Shown here: piece after piece, positions 1-8,694 of the stretch
Numbering within the stretch: position 1 is the first letter of the stretch
Layout: every line of letters begins with the position of its first letter
NCBI GenBank assembly: GCA_964344765.1
Contig: CAYFOM010000025.1
Coordinates: 1 to 62,077 of the forward strand
Direction: 5' to 3'
Source of the DNA: JACNIZ01 sp964344765
Lineage (GTDB): Bacteria; Planctomycetota; UBA1135
Length of the DNA stretch: 62,077 nt
Notes under the pieces: model-generated
What the model was told of the DNA's origin: nothing
The model's input: the letters and a program-made list of their open reading frames with translations, nothing else
The model's database searches: none
Translations under genes and position numbers: made by a program

Positions 1-2
1 GG

Positions 3-50
3 AAGGCATTTGATGAGTCTGCTGCTTTTTACAGAAAAGATGTTGCTTGA
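3..50 (+). CDS. C-terminal end of an upstream protein (partial)
   Basis: The first bases of the window read as a coding tail ending in a TGA at 48-50, giving a soluble-looking 15-residue end (KAFDESAAFYRKDVA). A second frame is open from base 1 to a TAG at 76-78 and would overlap the next GTG start by one base. The frame ending at 50 looks more protein-like, but too little is present to be certain. The function cannot be assigned. It would be the upstream neighbour of the sulfotransferase, probably in the same transcript. Confidence 0.3.
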   Translation, partial: KAFDESAAFYRKDVA

Positions 51-77
51 TCATCCCAATCGAATGAGGGCCAAATA

Positions 78-974
78 GTGGCACAAGTGCTTTTTATTGC
101 TGGCTGCAGCCGCAGCGGTAGCACTGCTTTAGAACAGGCCCTGGTCGTTCATTCCGGCGGTTTAGGGATCGGAGAAGTTCGCCACTTTTGGGGTCGTGGC
201 CTCGAGAAAAAAGAGAAGTGTGCTTGCGGTGAAGTCGTATCCAATTGCGATTTTTGGACCCAAGTATTGGCTCATCATCCCGAGCTAAACGACGCCGAGA
301 ACACTCGTGAATTCGAAATTTCTCGCAAGTATTGGGAATCGCTTCGAGGTTTGGCCGGGCGCGCATTGCCGTTCATGCGCACCAAAAACTGGAAGCAACA
401 CCGCGACAGGTTGCTGCAAGGATTGAGGCAGCTGATCGACTCGGCCGAGCATTGCTCCGGCATGTCGGTCATCATCGATTCCTCCAAGCGTCCATGTCAT
501 TGGTCGCTGCTGAAAAGGGCGGCCCACGATCACTTGAGCGCGGTACACATCATTCGCGATCCGCGTGCCGTCGTTCATTCGTGGGGCAAAAAAAAGCTAC
601 GCCCGGAGGCCTCCGAGGGAGACAAGTTCATGGCCCGACGCGGCCTGCTTGTTTCGTCGCTGGCTTGGATGGCGTACAACACTTACTTCGCACTCTTTTC
701 ACGTCGCTTTAAGCGCCACGTGATTCGCTACGAAGATTTGTGCGTAGACCCGGATCGCCTGCTCGATTCGGTCGGTTTGGAAGACACTGGGTTTCAGCCA
801 CTCTTCCACTCAGTCTCCGGCAACCCGTCCCGCTTTTCGGACAAGCCGTTTAAGCTGCGCTTAGATCGCAAATGGGAGTCGGAAATGCCGCGCTGGAAGT
901 TCGCACTGGTGTCGGCGCTGACGCTGCCGTATTTGCTGGCGTACAACTACCCGGTCTTCCGCAAAAGCGCCTGA
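78..974 (+). CDS. Sulfotransferase family protein
   Basis: Probable PAPS-dependent sulfotransferase transferring sulfate to a carbohydrate or other acceptor. Residues 9-16 (GCSRSGST) form the 5'-phosphosulfate-binding loop. Residues around 155-170 (VHIIRDPRAVVHSW) match the 3'-phosphate-binding region, with the usual Arg-Asp-Pro. At 298 residues it has the usual length for bacterial carbohydrate-type sulfotransferases and has no signal peptide, consistent with a cytoplasmic enzyme. The start is GTG, with a GAGGG Shine-Dalgarno-like stretch about 7 bases upstream. Its 3' end overlaps the convergent glycosyltransferase gene by 28 bases. Lying beside a polysaccharide operon, it could sulfate that polymer, but this is inferred from position only. 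The acceptor cannot be read from sequence. Confidence 0.85.
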   Translation: MAQVLFIAGCSRSGSTALEQALVVHSGGLGIGEVRHFWGRGLEKKEKCACGEVVSNCDFWTQVLAHHPELNDAENTREFEISRKYWESLRGLAGRALPFMRTKNWKQHRDRLLQGLRQLIDSAEHCSGMSVIIDSSKRPCHWSLLKRAAHDHLSAVHIIRDPRAVVHSWGKKKLRPEASEGDKFMARRGLLVSSLAWMAYNTYFALFSRRFKRHVIRYEDLCVDPDRLLDSVGLEDTGFQPLFHSVSGNPSRFSDKPFKLRLDRKWESEMPRWKFALVSALTLPYLLAYNYPVFRKSA

Positions 975-2086
975 ATAAAGTCGTCGGCGACCTGGTCCCA
1001 GGTGTAAAGCCGCGAACGCTTCATGGCGACGTCTCGCTTGGCGCGAATCTCTTCCGGGTTGCTTAACAGCTGGCGAAGTTGCTCGCGTAGCTGGTCGAGA
1101 TTGCCTTCTTCGAAGACCCATCCGGCGTCACCGATGACGTCGGGAATCGCGCCGCAAGTGCTGCCTACGCACGGCACTCCACAGGCTTGCGCTTCGGCAA
1201 TCACCATTCCGAATTGCTCCTTCCAAGCCACGCGCAAGAAGGAAAGTGGAATGTGCTTGCCGATCCCCCAGTCTCCGCCTTGCGAGGTCTGGCTGGGGAG
1301 CAGCAGCAAGTCTGCGTTTTGGTAGTACGAACGCAATTCCGTATTCGGCACCGGTGGCTTGAATTCCACGCGGCCGTCGAGCCCGAGCTCCTGGGCCAGG
1401 GCAATCAATTTTTCCTTGTCATCGCCTTTGCCCAGCACAGTCATATTCCAGGGCAATTCCTGAAGGTCGTGCAGCGCAGTCAGCAGCAAATCCAGCCCCT
1501 TGCGCGGGATCATTTTGCCGATGAAAAGTAACCGCGTGGCTTGATCGGGCTCTTCGCTTCGATCCATGCCCGGGAAGCGGTCGGCGTCGAAACCGTTGGG
1601 CAGCATCGACACCTCGCTCTTGCGGCCTTTGGATTCGAGAATGTCGACGGCATCGGTCGACAGCGCAAAAACATGATCCAACTTCTTCAGCGCCCGGGAT
1701 TCGGTCCAACTCAAAGGCGGCGGCCACGACTGCAAAACGTTTTGCGCTTGGCGACACGAGGAACGCGCAGTGCCTCGGCTGGCACGGCGTAGCGACAAGG
1801 TTGCAAAGTACGACGGCTCGGCAATGGCGTGAACGTGGGTCGGCTGAAAGCGTCGCACTTGCTTTTTCACCGCCATAGGCAGCGGGTAATCCAAAGCTGC
1901 ATGACCGGTGATTCGACCGAAGGGAACCGTAGGCACGCCGATGGCATCGATACCGTGCTCCTCAAATGCCTCCACCCCAGCGTAACCGGGACACAAGACC
2001 CGCACTGGAATGCGCTGCTTCAACGCCAATGCAAACGGCAACCAGCGTTCAATGCTGTGGCCGGGGATCCAAAGGAGTAGTCTCAT
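947..2086 (-). CDS. Glycosyltransferase family 4 (GT-B fold)
   Basis: Retaining glycosyltransferase that adds a sugar from a nucleotide donor to the growing surface polysaccharide. The C-terminal half carries the donor-site signature: LLFIGKMIPRKGLDLLL in the GT4 linker region, and the E-x7-E motif in EQFGMVIAEAQACGVP near residues 285-300. An ATG at 2086 gives about 379 residues; an in-frame TTG at 2098 adds four more, and I prefer the ATG. The gene overlaps the end of the upstream ligase gene by about 38 bases, so the two are translationally linked. It is the last gene of the minus-strand polysaccharide operon. Donor and acceptor sugars are not predictable. No transmembrane segment is evident. 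Confidence 0.88.
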   Translation of the reverse strand: MRLLLWIPGHSIERWLPFALALKQRIPVRVLCPGYAGVEAFEEHGIDAIGVPTVPFGRITGHAALDYPLPMAVKKQVRRFQPTHVHAIAEPSYFATLSLRRASRGTARSSCRQAQNVLQSWPPPLSWTESRALKKLDHVFALSTDAVDILESKGRKSEVSMLPNGFDADRFPGMDRSEEPDQATRLLFIGKMIPRKGLDLLLTALHDLQELPWNMTVLGKGDDKEKLIALAQELGLDGRVEFKPPVPNTELRSYYQNADLLLLPSQTSQGGDWGIGKHIPLSFLRVAWKEQFGMVIAEAQACGVPCVGSTCGAIPDVIGDAGWVFEEGNLDQLREQLRQLLSNPEEIRAKRDVAMKRSRLYTWDQVADDFIQALLRKTG

Positions 2087-3293
2087 GTTCAAGCCCAATC
2101 AAAGGCGTGTGCCGCGGACGGCTAATGAAGTAAGCCGGGAGTAGCCCGATCAGCCAAAGTCCGTCGCGTGGCGAATCGAATGCAGCGACGGCAACCCAGA
2201 TGGCGAAAAACGCCCAAATGAAAAACTCGGGTTTGGCAGCATAAAATTCCCTTTGGAAGCCTCGGAACGAAATCCAAACAATGGCCATCAGCCACAGCAC
2301 ATAAATCGAGGCAAGCGCAAAGCCACCGTTGAACAGTAGGGTGAGGTAGAAGTTATGGAAGCGTGGCCCGGCCTGAGTCAAGCCTTTGGTTCCGAGCAAC
2401 AGCTGGTCGGTTTGACCACCCAGTCCCGCCCCAAGCGCAACGTTTTTCTCCAAGGCATAGGCCAGCACGATTGGATATTCGGCACTGCGATAGCCGATGC
2501 CGCGTTCCAAAAGCCCTTCCTCTTCCACCTGGGCGAGGTTTCCAAACACCAAAAGGCCTGCCAGGAATGGGGTTCCAAACAGTAAGAAGTACGACCGCAT
2601 TTTGGACGTCAACCCGGCCACGGCCAATGCGCCCACTGCCGGCAAGATGAAACGCCGCGTTGCCGAGAAGTAGATGTCGGCCAAGCACAGGATGAAAATC
2701 AGTAGCCGCAACGGCCTACTGGAGCGCTTGCCGGGCATGACCGTCCACAGGATGCCGATGTGGGATAGCGAACCACTAATCGCCGCCGAATTGACGGTGA
2801 ATCGTTCCGGGAGAATAAAGAAACCGTAAACCGATAGCGGCACCGAAAAGATCGCGAACATCCCCAAAATGGTGCGCAAGTCTCGGGGCGTAACCGGGAA
2901 GGTCCGCACCAGAAAGAACACCAAGACGGGCAGGAAAATCACGTAGACGCCCTCGACGATTGCGGTGATTTCGTTGCCTTTCAGCACGCCCCAGAAAAGG
3001 GTCACCCCGCACATCAAAAATAGGAAGGCGGTCAAGTTGTCGACCTGCGTGGTTTTGATTGTGGGCCGCGTATTGCGCTGACTTTTTACCGACCTCATCG
3101 TGACCATGGAGACCAAAATGAAGGCCTGCCACACCGAAAGAATGCTGACGGAAAATCCATTCGCGGCTAGGTAAATCGCCGGAATGCTCATCCAAGCCGG
3201 CCACAGGCGCGGGCGTAAAAAGACTCCGATGCCACCGATGGCGAGCACCATCAGGCATAAACCGATCAGGACTGGGTCGAAGTTCGCACCCAT
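2049..3293 (-). CDS. O-antigen ligase / Wzy-type polymerase family membrane protein
   Basis: Polytopic inner-membrane protein of the Wzy/WaaL superfamily that would polymerise or ligate undecaprenyl-linked polysaccharide units. The 414 residues alternate hydrophobic helices with short loops, and near residues 300-325 there is a periplasmic-loop motif (FHNFYLTLLFNGG) of the His-Asn-x-x-Leu type seen in O-antigen ligases. The ATG at 3293 shares one base with the stop of the upstream flippase gene (TAATG), strongly suggesting translational coupling. Between a flippase and a glycosyltransferase in a Wzx/Wzy-like operon, the polymerase role seems more likely than ligase, but sequence alone does not decide this. 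Confidence 0.78.
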   Translation of the reverse strand: MGANFDPVLIGLCLMVLAIGGIGVFLRPRLWPAWMSIPAIYLAANGFSVSILSVWQAFILVSMVTMRSVKSQRNTRPTIKTTQVDNLTAFLFLMCGVTLFWGVLKGNEITAIVEGVYVIFLPVLVFFLVRTFPVTPRDLRTILGMFAIFSVPLSVYGFFILPERFTVNSAAISGSLSHIGILWTVMPGKRSSRPLRLLIFILCLADIYFSATRRFILPAVGALAVAGLTSKMRSYFLLFGTPFLAGLLVFGNLAQVEEEGLLERGIGYRSAEYPIVLAYALEKNVALGAGLGGQTDQLLLGTKGLTQAGPRFHNFYLTLLFNGGFALASIYVLWLMAIVWISFRGFQREFYAAKPEFFIWAFFAIWVAVAAFDSPRDGLWLIGLLPAYFISRPRHTPLIGLEHETTPLDPRPQH

Positions 3294-4786
3294 TATGCTT
3301 GAGCCCTCCGCAGCGATCGGTCGGGGCGCAGCAAGACCAGCGGGGCAAAGGCCAGCATTCCGGCTGCAGCAATCGGCAGGAGCGGGGTCACCGCCAGGAA
3401 TTCAACGGTGGCCAGCCACGGCAAGGAATAGGAAAGAACCACTGCCAATAAGCAGCTTCTTTTCCACTTGGCCGGCATCTTGGCGAGGGCTCCCACCCCA
3501 GAAAGATAAAGGGACAGAGCCAAAGCGCAAAACGTTGCGGCTAGGGTGCCTCCCAGGATGTATTCCAGGCGGTCGGCACCGATGGTGAATCCGATTCCGC
3601 AGTTGACGGCCAGCGCCAACAAGCCCGGAGCCAGCACCGCAGCCCATTTTTTCTGGGCGATGAAGCAGTAGTTCAGGATTTCGCGGATGCCGAAAAACGG
3701 TAGGCACAGAGCGTAGCCACCCAAAGCCGCCGAAGTGAGGCGGGCGGCGTCGCTGCCGAATTCGCCGTGGTGAAAGAACAAGTCGATCAACGCATGACGG
3801 GCGAAAAACAGAAACGCCGACGACGCGGCCAAGATCGGCAGCAAATAACCGCAGGTATTCAAAGCCTGCTCGGTCGACCCGCCCGCCGTTTCGGATTCTC
3901 GAGCCACCATCTTCGGAAACAATGCTTTGCTGGTCCCGAGGCACAATAAACCGAACGGAATCAGGATCATGCGAAAGCCGTAAGCCAGCGCGGCGATGCT
4001 TCCGTCCTCTCCGTTTGCGCCCAACACGCGGTCAATCGCCACGTTGGCGAAGCGGTCGCTGGCACCCAGCATGGAAACAAAACAAACCAGCAGCAGCACT
4101 AAGGCCGAACGCAATTGCCAGCGGAAAGATAGCCTTTTGAGGTCTACGACCTTCGCCGTCATGACCACCAAAATCACAGCCCGCACTGCAGCCGAAGCTA
4201 GGAAGGCGATGGCCGCTAATAGGTAGTTGCCAAACAAGCCTGCAATCAAAAAGCCCAAGCCTAGGGCCATGTTTGAATACAGGTTGGCCGAAGCCGGCAT
4301 GACCACCACTTGGCGCGATTGCGAAACCGCTTGCAACCAGGCGCCGACGATGAGCAGCATCAAGCCGGGAACGATCCATGGAAATGCCGCCTGAAAACTC
4401 TCCAGGGCTTCGGGTGCTAAATCCATGCGCCCTACCGCTACGCCTTGAGCGGTCAAGCACGCGGCGGCGGCGAATAAAAACAGCAGTCCGAGAAACGGCA
4501 GCTGACTGCCCAGTTCCAAACGGCTGCCCTCTTTCTCAATGGATTGGTGCGCGCTCGGCACCACCGCCGCAGCCAAGCCGAGCGAAATCGCCGACATAAA
4601 AAGGACCGGAATCGAAACCGCAAACAGGAAGCCGTCGGCCAGAGCGCCGCCGCCGAAGAAGTGGGCAAAAATGATTTCGGCGAAAGCGCCGACGGCACGC
4701 GTCGCCAAGCTGATTAATCCCAACAAAGAAACGGTTGCGAAGAACCGGTTATTCGTCAGGATCTTATTCAGGTAAGGCTTGAGCAT
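3293..4786 (-). CDS. MurJ/MviN-like lipid-linked oligosaccharide flippase
   Basis: Membrane flippase of the MOP superfamily (MurJ/MviN branch). The 497 residues are almost entirely hydrophobic helices, consistent with about 14 membrane spans, and the N-terminal region (LISLATRAVGAFAEIIFAHF and the following GALADGFLFA) is characteristic of MurJ-type proteins. MurJ itself flips lipid II. This copy lies inside a polysaccharide export operon between the tyrosine autokinase and the O-antigen ligase-like gene, so it more likely acts as the Wzx-type flippase for the lipid-linked repeat unit. It overlaps the downstream gene by one base. A housekeeping MurJ role is not excluded, because no other copy can be inspected here. 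Confidence 0.85.
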   Translation of the reverse strand: MLKPYLNKILTNNRFFATVSLLGLISLATRAVGAFAEIIFAHFFGGGALADGFLFAVSIPVLFMSAISLGLAAAVVPSAHQSIEKEGSRLELGSQLPFLGLLFLFAAAACLTAQGVAVGRMDLAPEALESFQAAFPWIVPGLMLLIVGAWLQAVSQSRQVVVMPASANLYSNMALGLGFLIAGLFGNYLLAAIAFLASAAVRAVILVVMTAKVVDLKRLSFRWQLRSALVLLLVCFVSMLGASDRFANVAIDRVLGANGEDGSIAALAYGFRMILIPFGLLCLGTSKALFPKMVARESETAGGSTEQALNTCGYLLPILAASSAFLFFARHALIDLFFHHGEFGSDAARLTSAALGGYALCLPFFGIREILNYCFIAQKKWAAVLAPGLLALAVNCGIGFTIGADRLEYILGGTLAATFCALALSLYLSGVGALAKMPAKWKRSCLLAVVLSYSLPWLATVEFLAVTPLLPIAAAGMLAFAPLVLLRPDRSLRRAQA

Positions 4787-4841
4787 CGGCAGGCTCGGGG
4801 GTTCGTGCCGGCGGCGGGGTTAGCCGACCGGGACGAGGTCT

Positions 4842-7244
4842 TTACTTGCGCTTGTACTCATAGCCGTAACCGTAATCGTAATTCTTGGTTCCGGGGTTGC
4901 GGATGCCGTTCAACACCGAGCCGATCGGCTGGGCGCCTGCCAGGTGGAGCTTCTGCACTGCGCCCGCCGTCGCCGGCTCGGGAGCGTGGTTGTAACGGCA
5001 GAGCAGGAGAATGGCGTCGAGGTGGTTGAGGAAACTGGCTGCGTCGGCCACGGCCAGAACCGGCGGCACATCGAAGAGCACGTAGTCAAATTCTTCGCGC
5101 AGTTCGTCTACCAATGCCAACACCGGGTCGAGTGCGAGCAGGTCACCGGGGTTGGTTCCGGTTACCGCGCCGGCGGGAATGACCTCGAGATTGGGGATTC
5201 CGGTTTCAGCGAAGATGGTTTCTCGCCACGGAGTCGCATGCTTGATGATCTCGGCCAGCCCAGGGCTTTGCGGACACTTAAACATGCGATGGACCACCGG
5301 CCGGCGCAGGTCGGTGTCGACCAACAGCACCGACGAACCGCGGTTCGCCAACGCAATCGCCAAGTCGGCAATGGTGGTGGATTTACCCTCACCTTGAGTT
5401 GCCGACGTAATGGTCATCGTCTTAATTTCCTTACCCTTCGCGGCAAACTGCAGGTTGGCTCGCAAGGCTCGATAGGATTCGGCTACTGCTGAATCGGGAG
5501 CGTCGCGCAATGCTAGGAAGTGCGCCTTCTTGCTGGCACCTTTGGTCCGAGTTCCGCCGCGACGGAAATCGGGGATGGCCCCCCACTGCGGCAGACCGGT
5601 CACTGCTTCGAGCTGCGCCGCAGAACGAATGGTGTTTTGACGAGATTCACGCCACAGTGCGGTGGCGGCTCCGATCAACAAGCCGAGCAAGATGCCGGCA
5701 CCGACGTTCAAAGAAAGCCGTGGGCTGGACCGCGCCAACGGCGGCACTCCCCAGTCCACCACCGAAACGGCTGCCACTGCAGCGTTTTCAGCGATGTGCG
5801 CCTGCTGCTCTTCGGCCAGCAGGTGGGTGTAAATCTGTTCGAAAGACTGCGCTTTGCGCTGGAACTTCGCCAGTTCGCGCTCGGTCGCCGGCAAAGTGTT
5901 CAGTTGCACCTGCCAGCGATTAATGGCTTGAGCCAACGATTCCTGCTTCTTCTGCAGCGCTTCCATTCGCGCCCGCGCACCGCCGGAGATGTTGTCGCGC
6001 AGGTTTTTGATCTGCGCGCGAACTTGCATTAACGGCGGCCACTCTTCGGTGTGCTCAATGGCAAGGTAATTCGCTTCAGCGACCAAGCCGGTGAGTTCAT
6101 CGAGCATCGACACCGTTTGCGGATCCAGATCGGCACCGGCGGCAACCTCTTCTACCGGAACTCCTTGCTCCAATGCGTTGACGACACTTTCTTGGCTGGA
6201 GATCAACATAGCCAACTTGGCCTGCTCGAGATCCAGCTCGGACATGCGCTCGACCGCGGCGCGGGCGGCGTCGGAAAGTAGAGCGGTGCCCTTGCTTTCC
6301 TGGAAGTCCACCAGGTCTTGTTCCGCCTGCTCCAACTCGCCGCGAATACGCTCGATTTGCTTACCGATGTACTCGCCGGTGCGCTGCGCCCGCAACGACA
6401 TGCGGCCGCGGCTGCGCTCCATGTACGACGAAACAATGCCGTTCACGATTCGCGCGGCGCGTCCGGGATCGGTGTCTTCGTAACCGATCTTCAGCACGCT
6501 GGAACCACGCGACGTTTCGGAGACCGTCAAGCGCCCCAGAACTTCTTCAGTGGCCTGTCGCGGCGTGGCCCAACGCAGACGGAATCGGCGGCCGGTGAGA
6601 TCGCCCTCGGGGAAGAGGTGGAATTTGACCCCGCCGAATGCGATGGGTTCACCGTCGATGATGAATACTTCTTCATCACTACCGGTCAGCTGAGCCCATC
6701 GGATTTTGCCGCGGTTCGGGCTGGTGAAGATCAGTTCGGCGGATCGCGAATTGCGGTCAACCGGGGTTTCGGTCAACGCTGCGGCCAGCGATCCAGTGGG
6801 GACCTCGTCGTTGAACTTGCGCTTGACCACCGCCAACGGCGAATAGCGGTCATAGTCGTCCACCCGCATGGTGAGGCCTTGGCCCAGCTCGTCTTCGTCG
6901 GGCATGGCGACGACGCGCTGCACGATTTGGCGCGATTTCACCACCTCGAGTTCGGCCTCGGCCAGCGGTGCGCTGGACAGCATGGCCAATTCACCCAAGA
7001 TTCCGGCCGTTGCGCCGGCGTCTTCCAGGCGTACTCGGGCCACCGAGTTGTAGGTGGCGACTCGAGTCAGCGATTGGGCCAAAGTTGCGATGGCGACCAA
7101 TCCGCTGATGAAAATGATGCTGAATTTGCGCCGCCATAGGACGCCGAACAGCTCATTAAGGGTGATGCCGTCGTCGCTGGATCCCATGCCGGGGTAGGAA
7201 CCCATGCCGGGGTATGTGCCTTGACTCTGCTCTTGGTCAGCCAT
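4842..7244 (-). CDS. Polysaccharide co-polymerase with fused tyrosine autokinase (Wzc-like)
   Basis: Inner-membrane co-polymerase that controls chain length and export, fused to a cytoplasmic bacterial tyrosine kinase. The order is a short tail with two YPGMGS repeats, a first membrane segment near residues 38-58, a long periplasmic coiled-coil region with GNVR-type features, a second membrane segment near 520-540, then the kinase. Kinase motifs are Walker A (GEGKST, about 617-622), Walker A' (VLLVDTDLRRP, about 640-650) and Walker B (YVLFDVPPV, about 720-728). The C-terminus ends in an autophosphorylation-type tyrosine cluster (NYDYGYGYEYKRK). It starts two bases after the stop of the export lipoprotein gene, its usual partner. 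No cognate Wzb-like phosphatase gene is in the window. Confidence 0.93.
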   Translation of the reverse strand: MADQEQSQGTYPGMGSYPGMGSSDDGITLNELFGVLWRRKFSIIFISGLVAIATLAQSLTRVATYNSVARVRLEDAGATAGILGELAMLSSAPLAEAELEVVKSRQIVQRVVAMPDEDELGQGLTMRVDDYDRYSPLAVVKRKFNDEVPTGSLAAALTETPVDRNSRSAELIFTSPNRGKIRWAQLTGSDEEVFIIDGEPIAFGGVKFHLFPEGDLTGRRFRLRWATPRQATEEVLGRLTVSETSRGSSVLKIGYEDTDPGRAARIVNGIVSSYMERSRGRMSLRAQRTGEYIGKQIERIRGELEQAEQDLVDFQESKGTALLSDAARAAVERMSELDLEQAKLAMLISSQESVVNALEQGVPVEEVAAGADLDPQTVSMLDELTGLVAEANYLAIEHTEEWPPLMQVRAQIKNLRDNISGGARARMEALQKKQESLAQAINRWQVQLNTLPATERELAKFQRKAQSFEQIYTHLLAEEQQAHIAENAAVAAVSVVDWGVPPLARSSPRLSLNVGAGILLGLLIGAATALWRESRQNTIRSAAQLEAVTGLPQWGAIPDFRRGGTRTKGASKKAHFLALRDAPDSAVAESYRALRANLQFAAKGKEIKTMTITSATQGEGKSTTIADLAIALANRGSSVLLVDTDLRRPVVHRMFKCPQSPGLAEIIKHATPWRETIFAETGIPNLEVIPAGAVTGTNPGDLLALDPVLALVDELREEFDYVLFDVPPVLAVADAASFLNHLDAILLLCRYNHAPEPATAGAVQKLHLAGAQPIGSVLNGIRNPGTKNYDYGYGYEYKRK

Positions 7245-7246
7245 GC

Positions 7247-8005
7247 TTAACGATCACGAATATCCTGGAAAAGCGCTACGTCGCGGGCGGTTCCGACCGG
7301 CAAAGCGATGAGTTGCAACAGCGGCACCAAGTCACGCGCAACGGCGCCGACTCCTGCCCATTTATGACGACCGACAAAGATGAGATCTCCACTAGCCACC
7401 ATCAGTCCGCCGCGGACGTTCACAGTTTCGGCGTCGAACAGCTCGATGTTTTCAGGGTCGACCTTGCCGCGGACGCGGGCGATTTGCTCGCGGTTGGCGT
7501 CGTCGGTAAATCCGCCGGTTAGGGCGAGTGCCTGGAAGACGTTCAGCGGACGATCCAGCACAAACATGCCCGGGTTTTCCACTTCGCCCAGCACGTAGAT
7601 TCGCTGGGAACCAAACTCGATTACGGCGACGTCTACCGCCGGCTGCTTCAGGTATTTCTTCAGGAGCTCTTCGACGCTCTTCTTAATTTCGAAGACCGTC
7701 TTTTGTGAAACTTCGACCTCGCCAATGTAGGGAAGTTGGATGGTTCCCGAGCCGTCTACTGGCGAACCTAGGACATTGGTTTTATATGGCGTAGAGGAGA
7801 GCTCGGGATGGCCGGCAACGTTGACGCGGAGCACATCGCCGGGACCCACGTAATAGTCATAGAGCTGCTGGTCAGCCGGGATCGGCTCATCGTACGGGGG
7901 AGGGGGCGTCGGGGCGGGTTGGTTTGCACAGGCGGGCAGATAAAGCAGTGCGCCTATGGCTAAACCAAGCAAGGTATTTGGGGCCAGTTTTCGAGACCAA
8001 ATCAT
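7247..8005 (-). CDS. Polysaccharide export lipoprotein (Wza/EpsE-like)
   Basis: Outer-membrane-associated export protein forming, or contributing to, the secretion channel for the surface polysaccharide. The N-terminus is a lipoprotein signal with lipobox LPAC followed by a proline-rich linker. The poly-export domain follows (YYVGPGDVLRVNVAGHPEL), then an SLBB-type domain (RIYVLGEVENPGMFVLDRP). I chose the ATG at 8005; the open frame extends to a TTG at 8023, which is less likely. Length is about 252 residues, short for Wza but normal for the single-SLBB export proteins. It is the first gene of the five-gene minus-strand operon and is followed after two bases by the autokinase gene. Confidence 0.9.
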   Translation of the reverse strand: MIWSRKLAPNTLLGLAIGALLYLPACANQPAPTPPPPYDEPIPADQQLYDYYVGPGDVLRVNVAGHPELSSTPYKTNVLGSPVDGSGTIQLPYIGEVEVSQKTVFEIKKSVEELLKKYLKQPAVDVAVIEFGSQRIYVLGEVENPGMFVLDRPLNVFQALALTGGFTDDANREQIARVRGKVDPENIELFDAETVNVRGGLMVASGDLIFVGRHKWAGVGAVARDLVPLLQLIALPVGTARDVALFQDIRDR

Positions 8006-8080
8006 GATTGAGAGCCAAAGCAAGCCTGGCGAAGTATGTTAGTGGTGCGATGCGGAAATGCATAGAGTGAAGGTTTATTT

Positions 8081-8091
8081 CCCCATTGGGG
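8081..8091. promoter_or_regulatory. Perfect palindrome in a divergent intergenic region
   Basis: CCCCATTGGGG is an 11-base perfect inverted repeat with a one-base centre. It lies between the divergently transcribed polysaccharide operon (start 8005) and the parvulin gene (start 8155), in a 149-base gap that must hold both promoters. It could be an operator. No matching regulator gene is adjacent and no second copy was noticed, so the assignment is tentative. Confidence 0.25.
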
Positions 8092-8154
8092 TGAGAATGC
8101 ACATTTCTAATATTGCGTCACGATTCGGCGCGGAGGCGCTGATACGATTTCGCA

Positions 8155-8694
8155 ATGGCCGAACCCGACCGCATCTCAATTCAGCACATTCTGATCTCCT
8201 TCGACGACGCCCCCACCGAGGCGACGCGCAGTCAAGCTGAAGCTGAAACCCTCGCCAAGTCCGTGCTTGAGCAGGCTCAGTCCGGAACCGACTTCAACGA
8301 GCTCGTCCGCAGCCACACCGACGACAACGTCATGCCCGAGGACCCAACTCCGGGTACTTATCACATGTTGAACAATGGTGTGGAGGGTCAGACCTTCCCC
8401 GAGTTTATTACTGAGCTCAATGGCCGCGCTCAGGAAATGGAAACTGAGTTAGTTGGGAAAATGAAGGCCGGTGAAATTTCGACCGAGGAGTTGAACGAGC
8501 AGATGAACCAGTTCCTGGAAGGTCTGCGCGCTGAAGCCGATCAGAAAGCTCCGACCATGCCTTACCCGCGCGCCGCGATGGTGCCGGCATTTGGTGATGT
8601 GGGCTTTGCTCTTGAGGTCGGTCAGGTTGGCATGGCTGATTTCCATGCTGAGAACAGCCCGTTTGGTTGGCATATTATTCGGCGGGTGGACTAA
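8155..8694 (+). CDS. Parvulin-type peptidyl-prolyl isomerase with internal insertion
   Basis: Peptidyl-prolyl cis-trans isomerase of the PpiC/SurA rotamase family. The N-terminal strand (ISIQHILISF) and the C-terminal block (MVPAFGDVGFALEVGQVG, then SPFGWHIIRRVD) are the two conserved ends of a parvulin domain. Between them sits an extra acidic, helix-rich stretch of roughly 55-70 residues (about 75-140) absent from the usual compact domain of about 95 residues. No signal peptide is seen, so a cytoplasmic location is likely. The gene is divergent from the polysaccharide operon. Its TAA overlaps the TAG of the convergent downstream gene, inside a small GGACT/AGTCC inverted repeat at 8688-8700. 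Confidence 0.85.
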   Translation: MAEPDRISIQHILISFDDAPTEATRSQAEAETLAKSVLEQAQSGTDFNELVRSHTDDNVMPEDPTPGTYHMLNNGVEGQTFPEFITELNGRAQEMETELVGKMKAGEISTEELNEQMNQFLEGLRAEADQKAPTMPYPRAAMVPAFGDVGFALEVGQVGMADFHAENSPFGWHIIRRVD

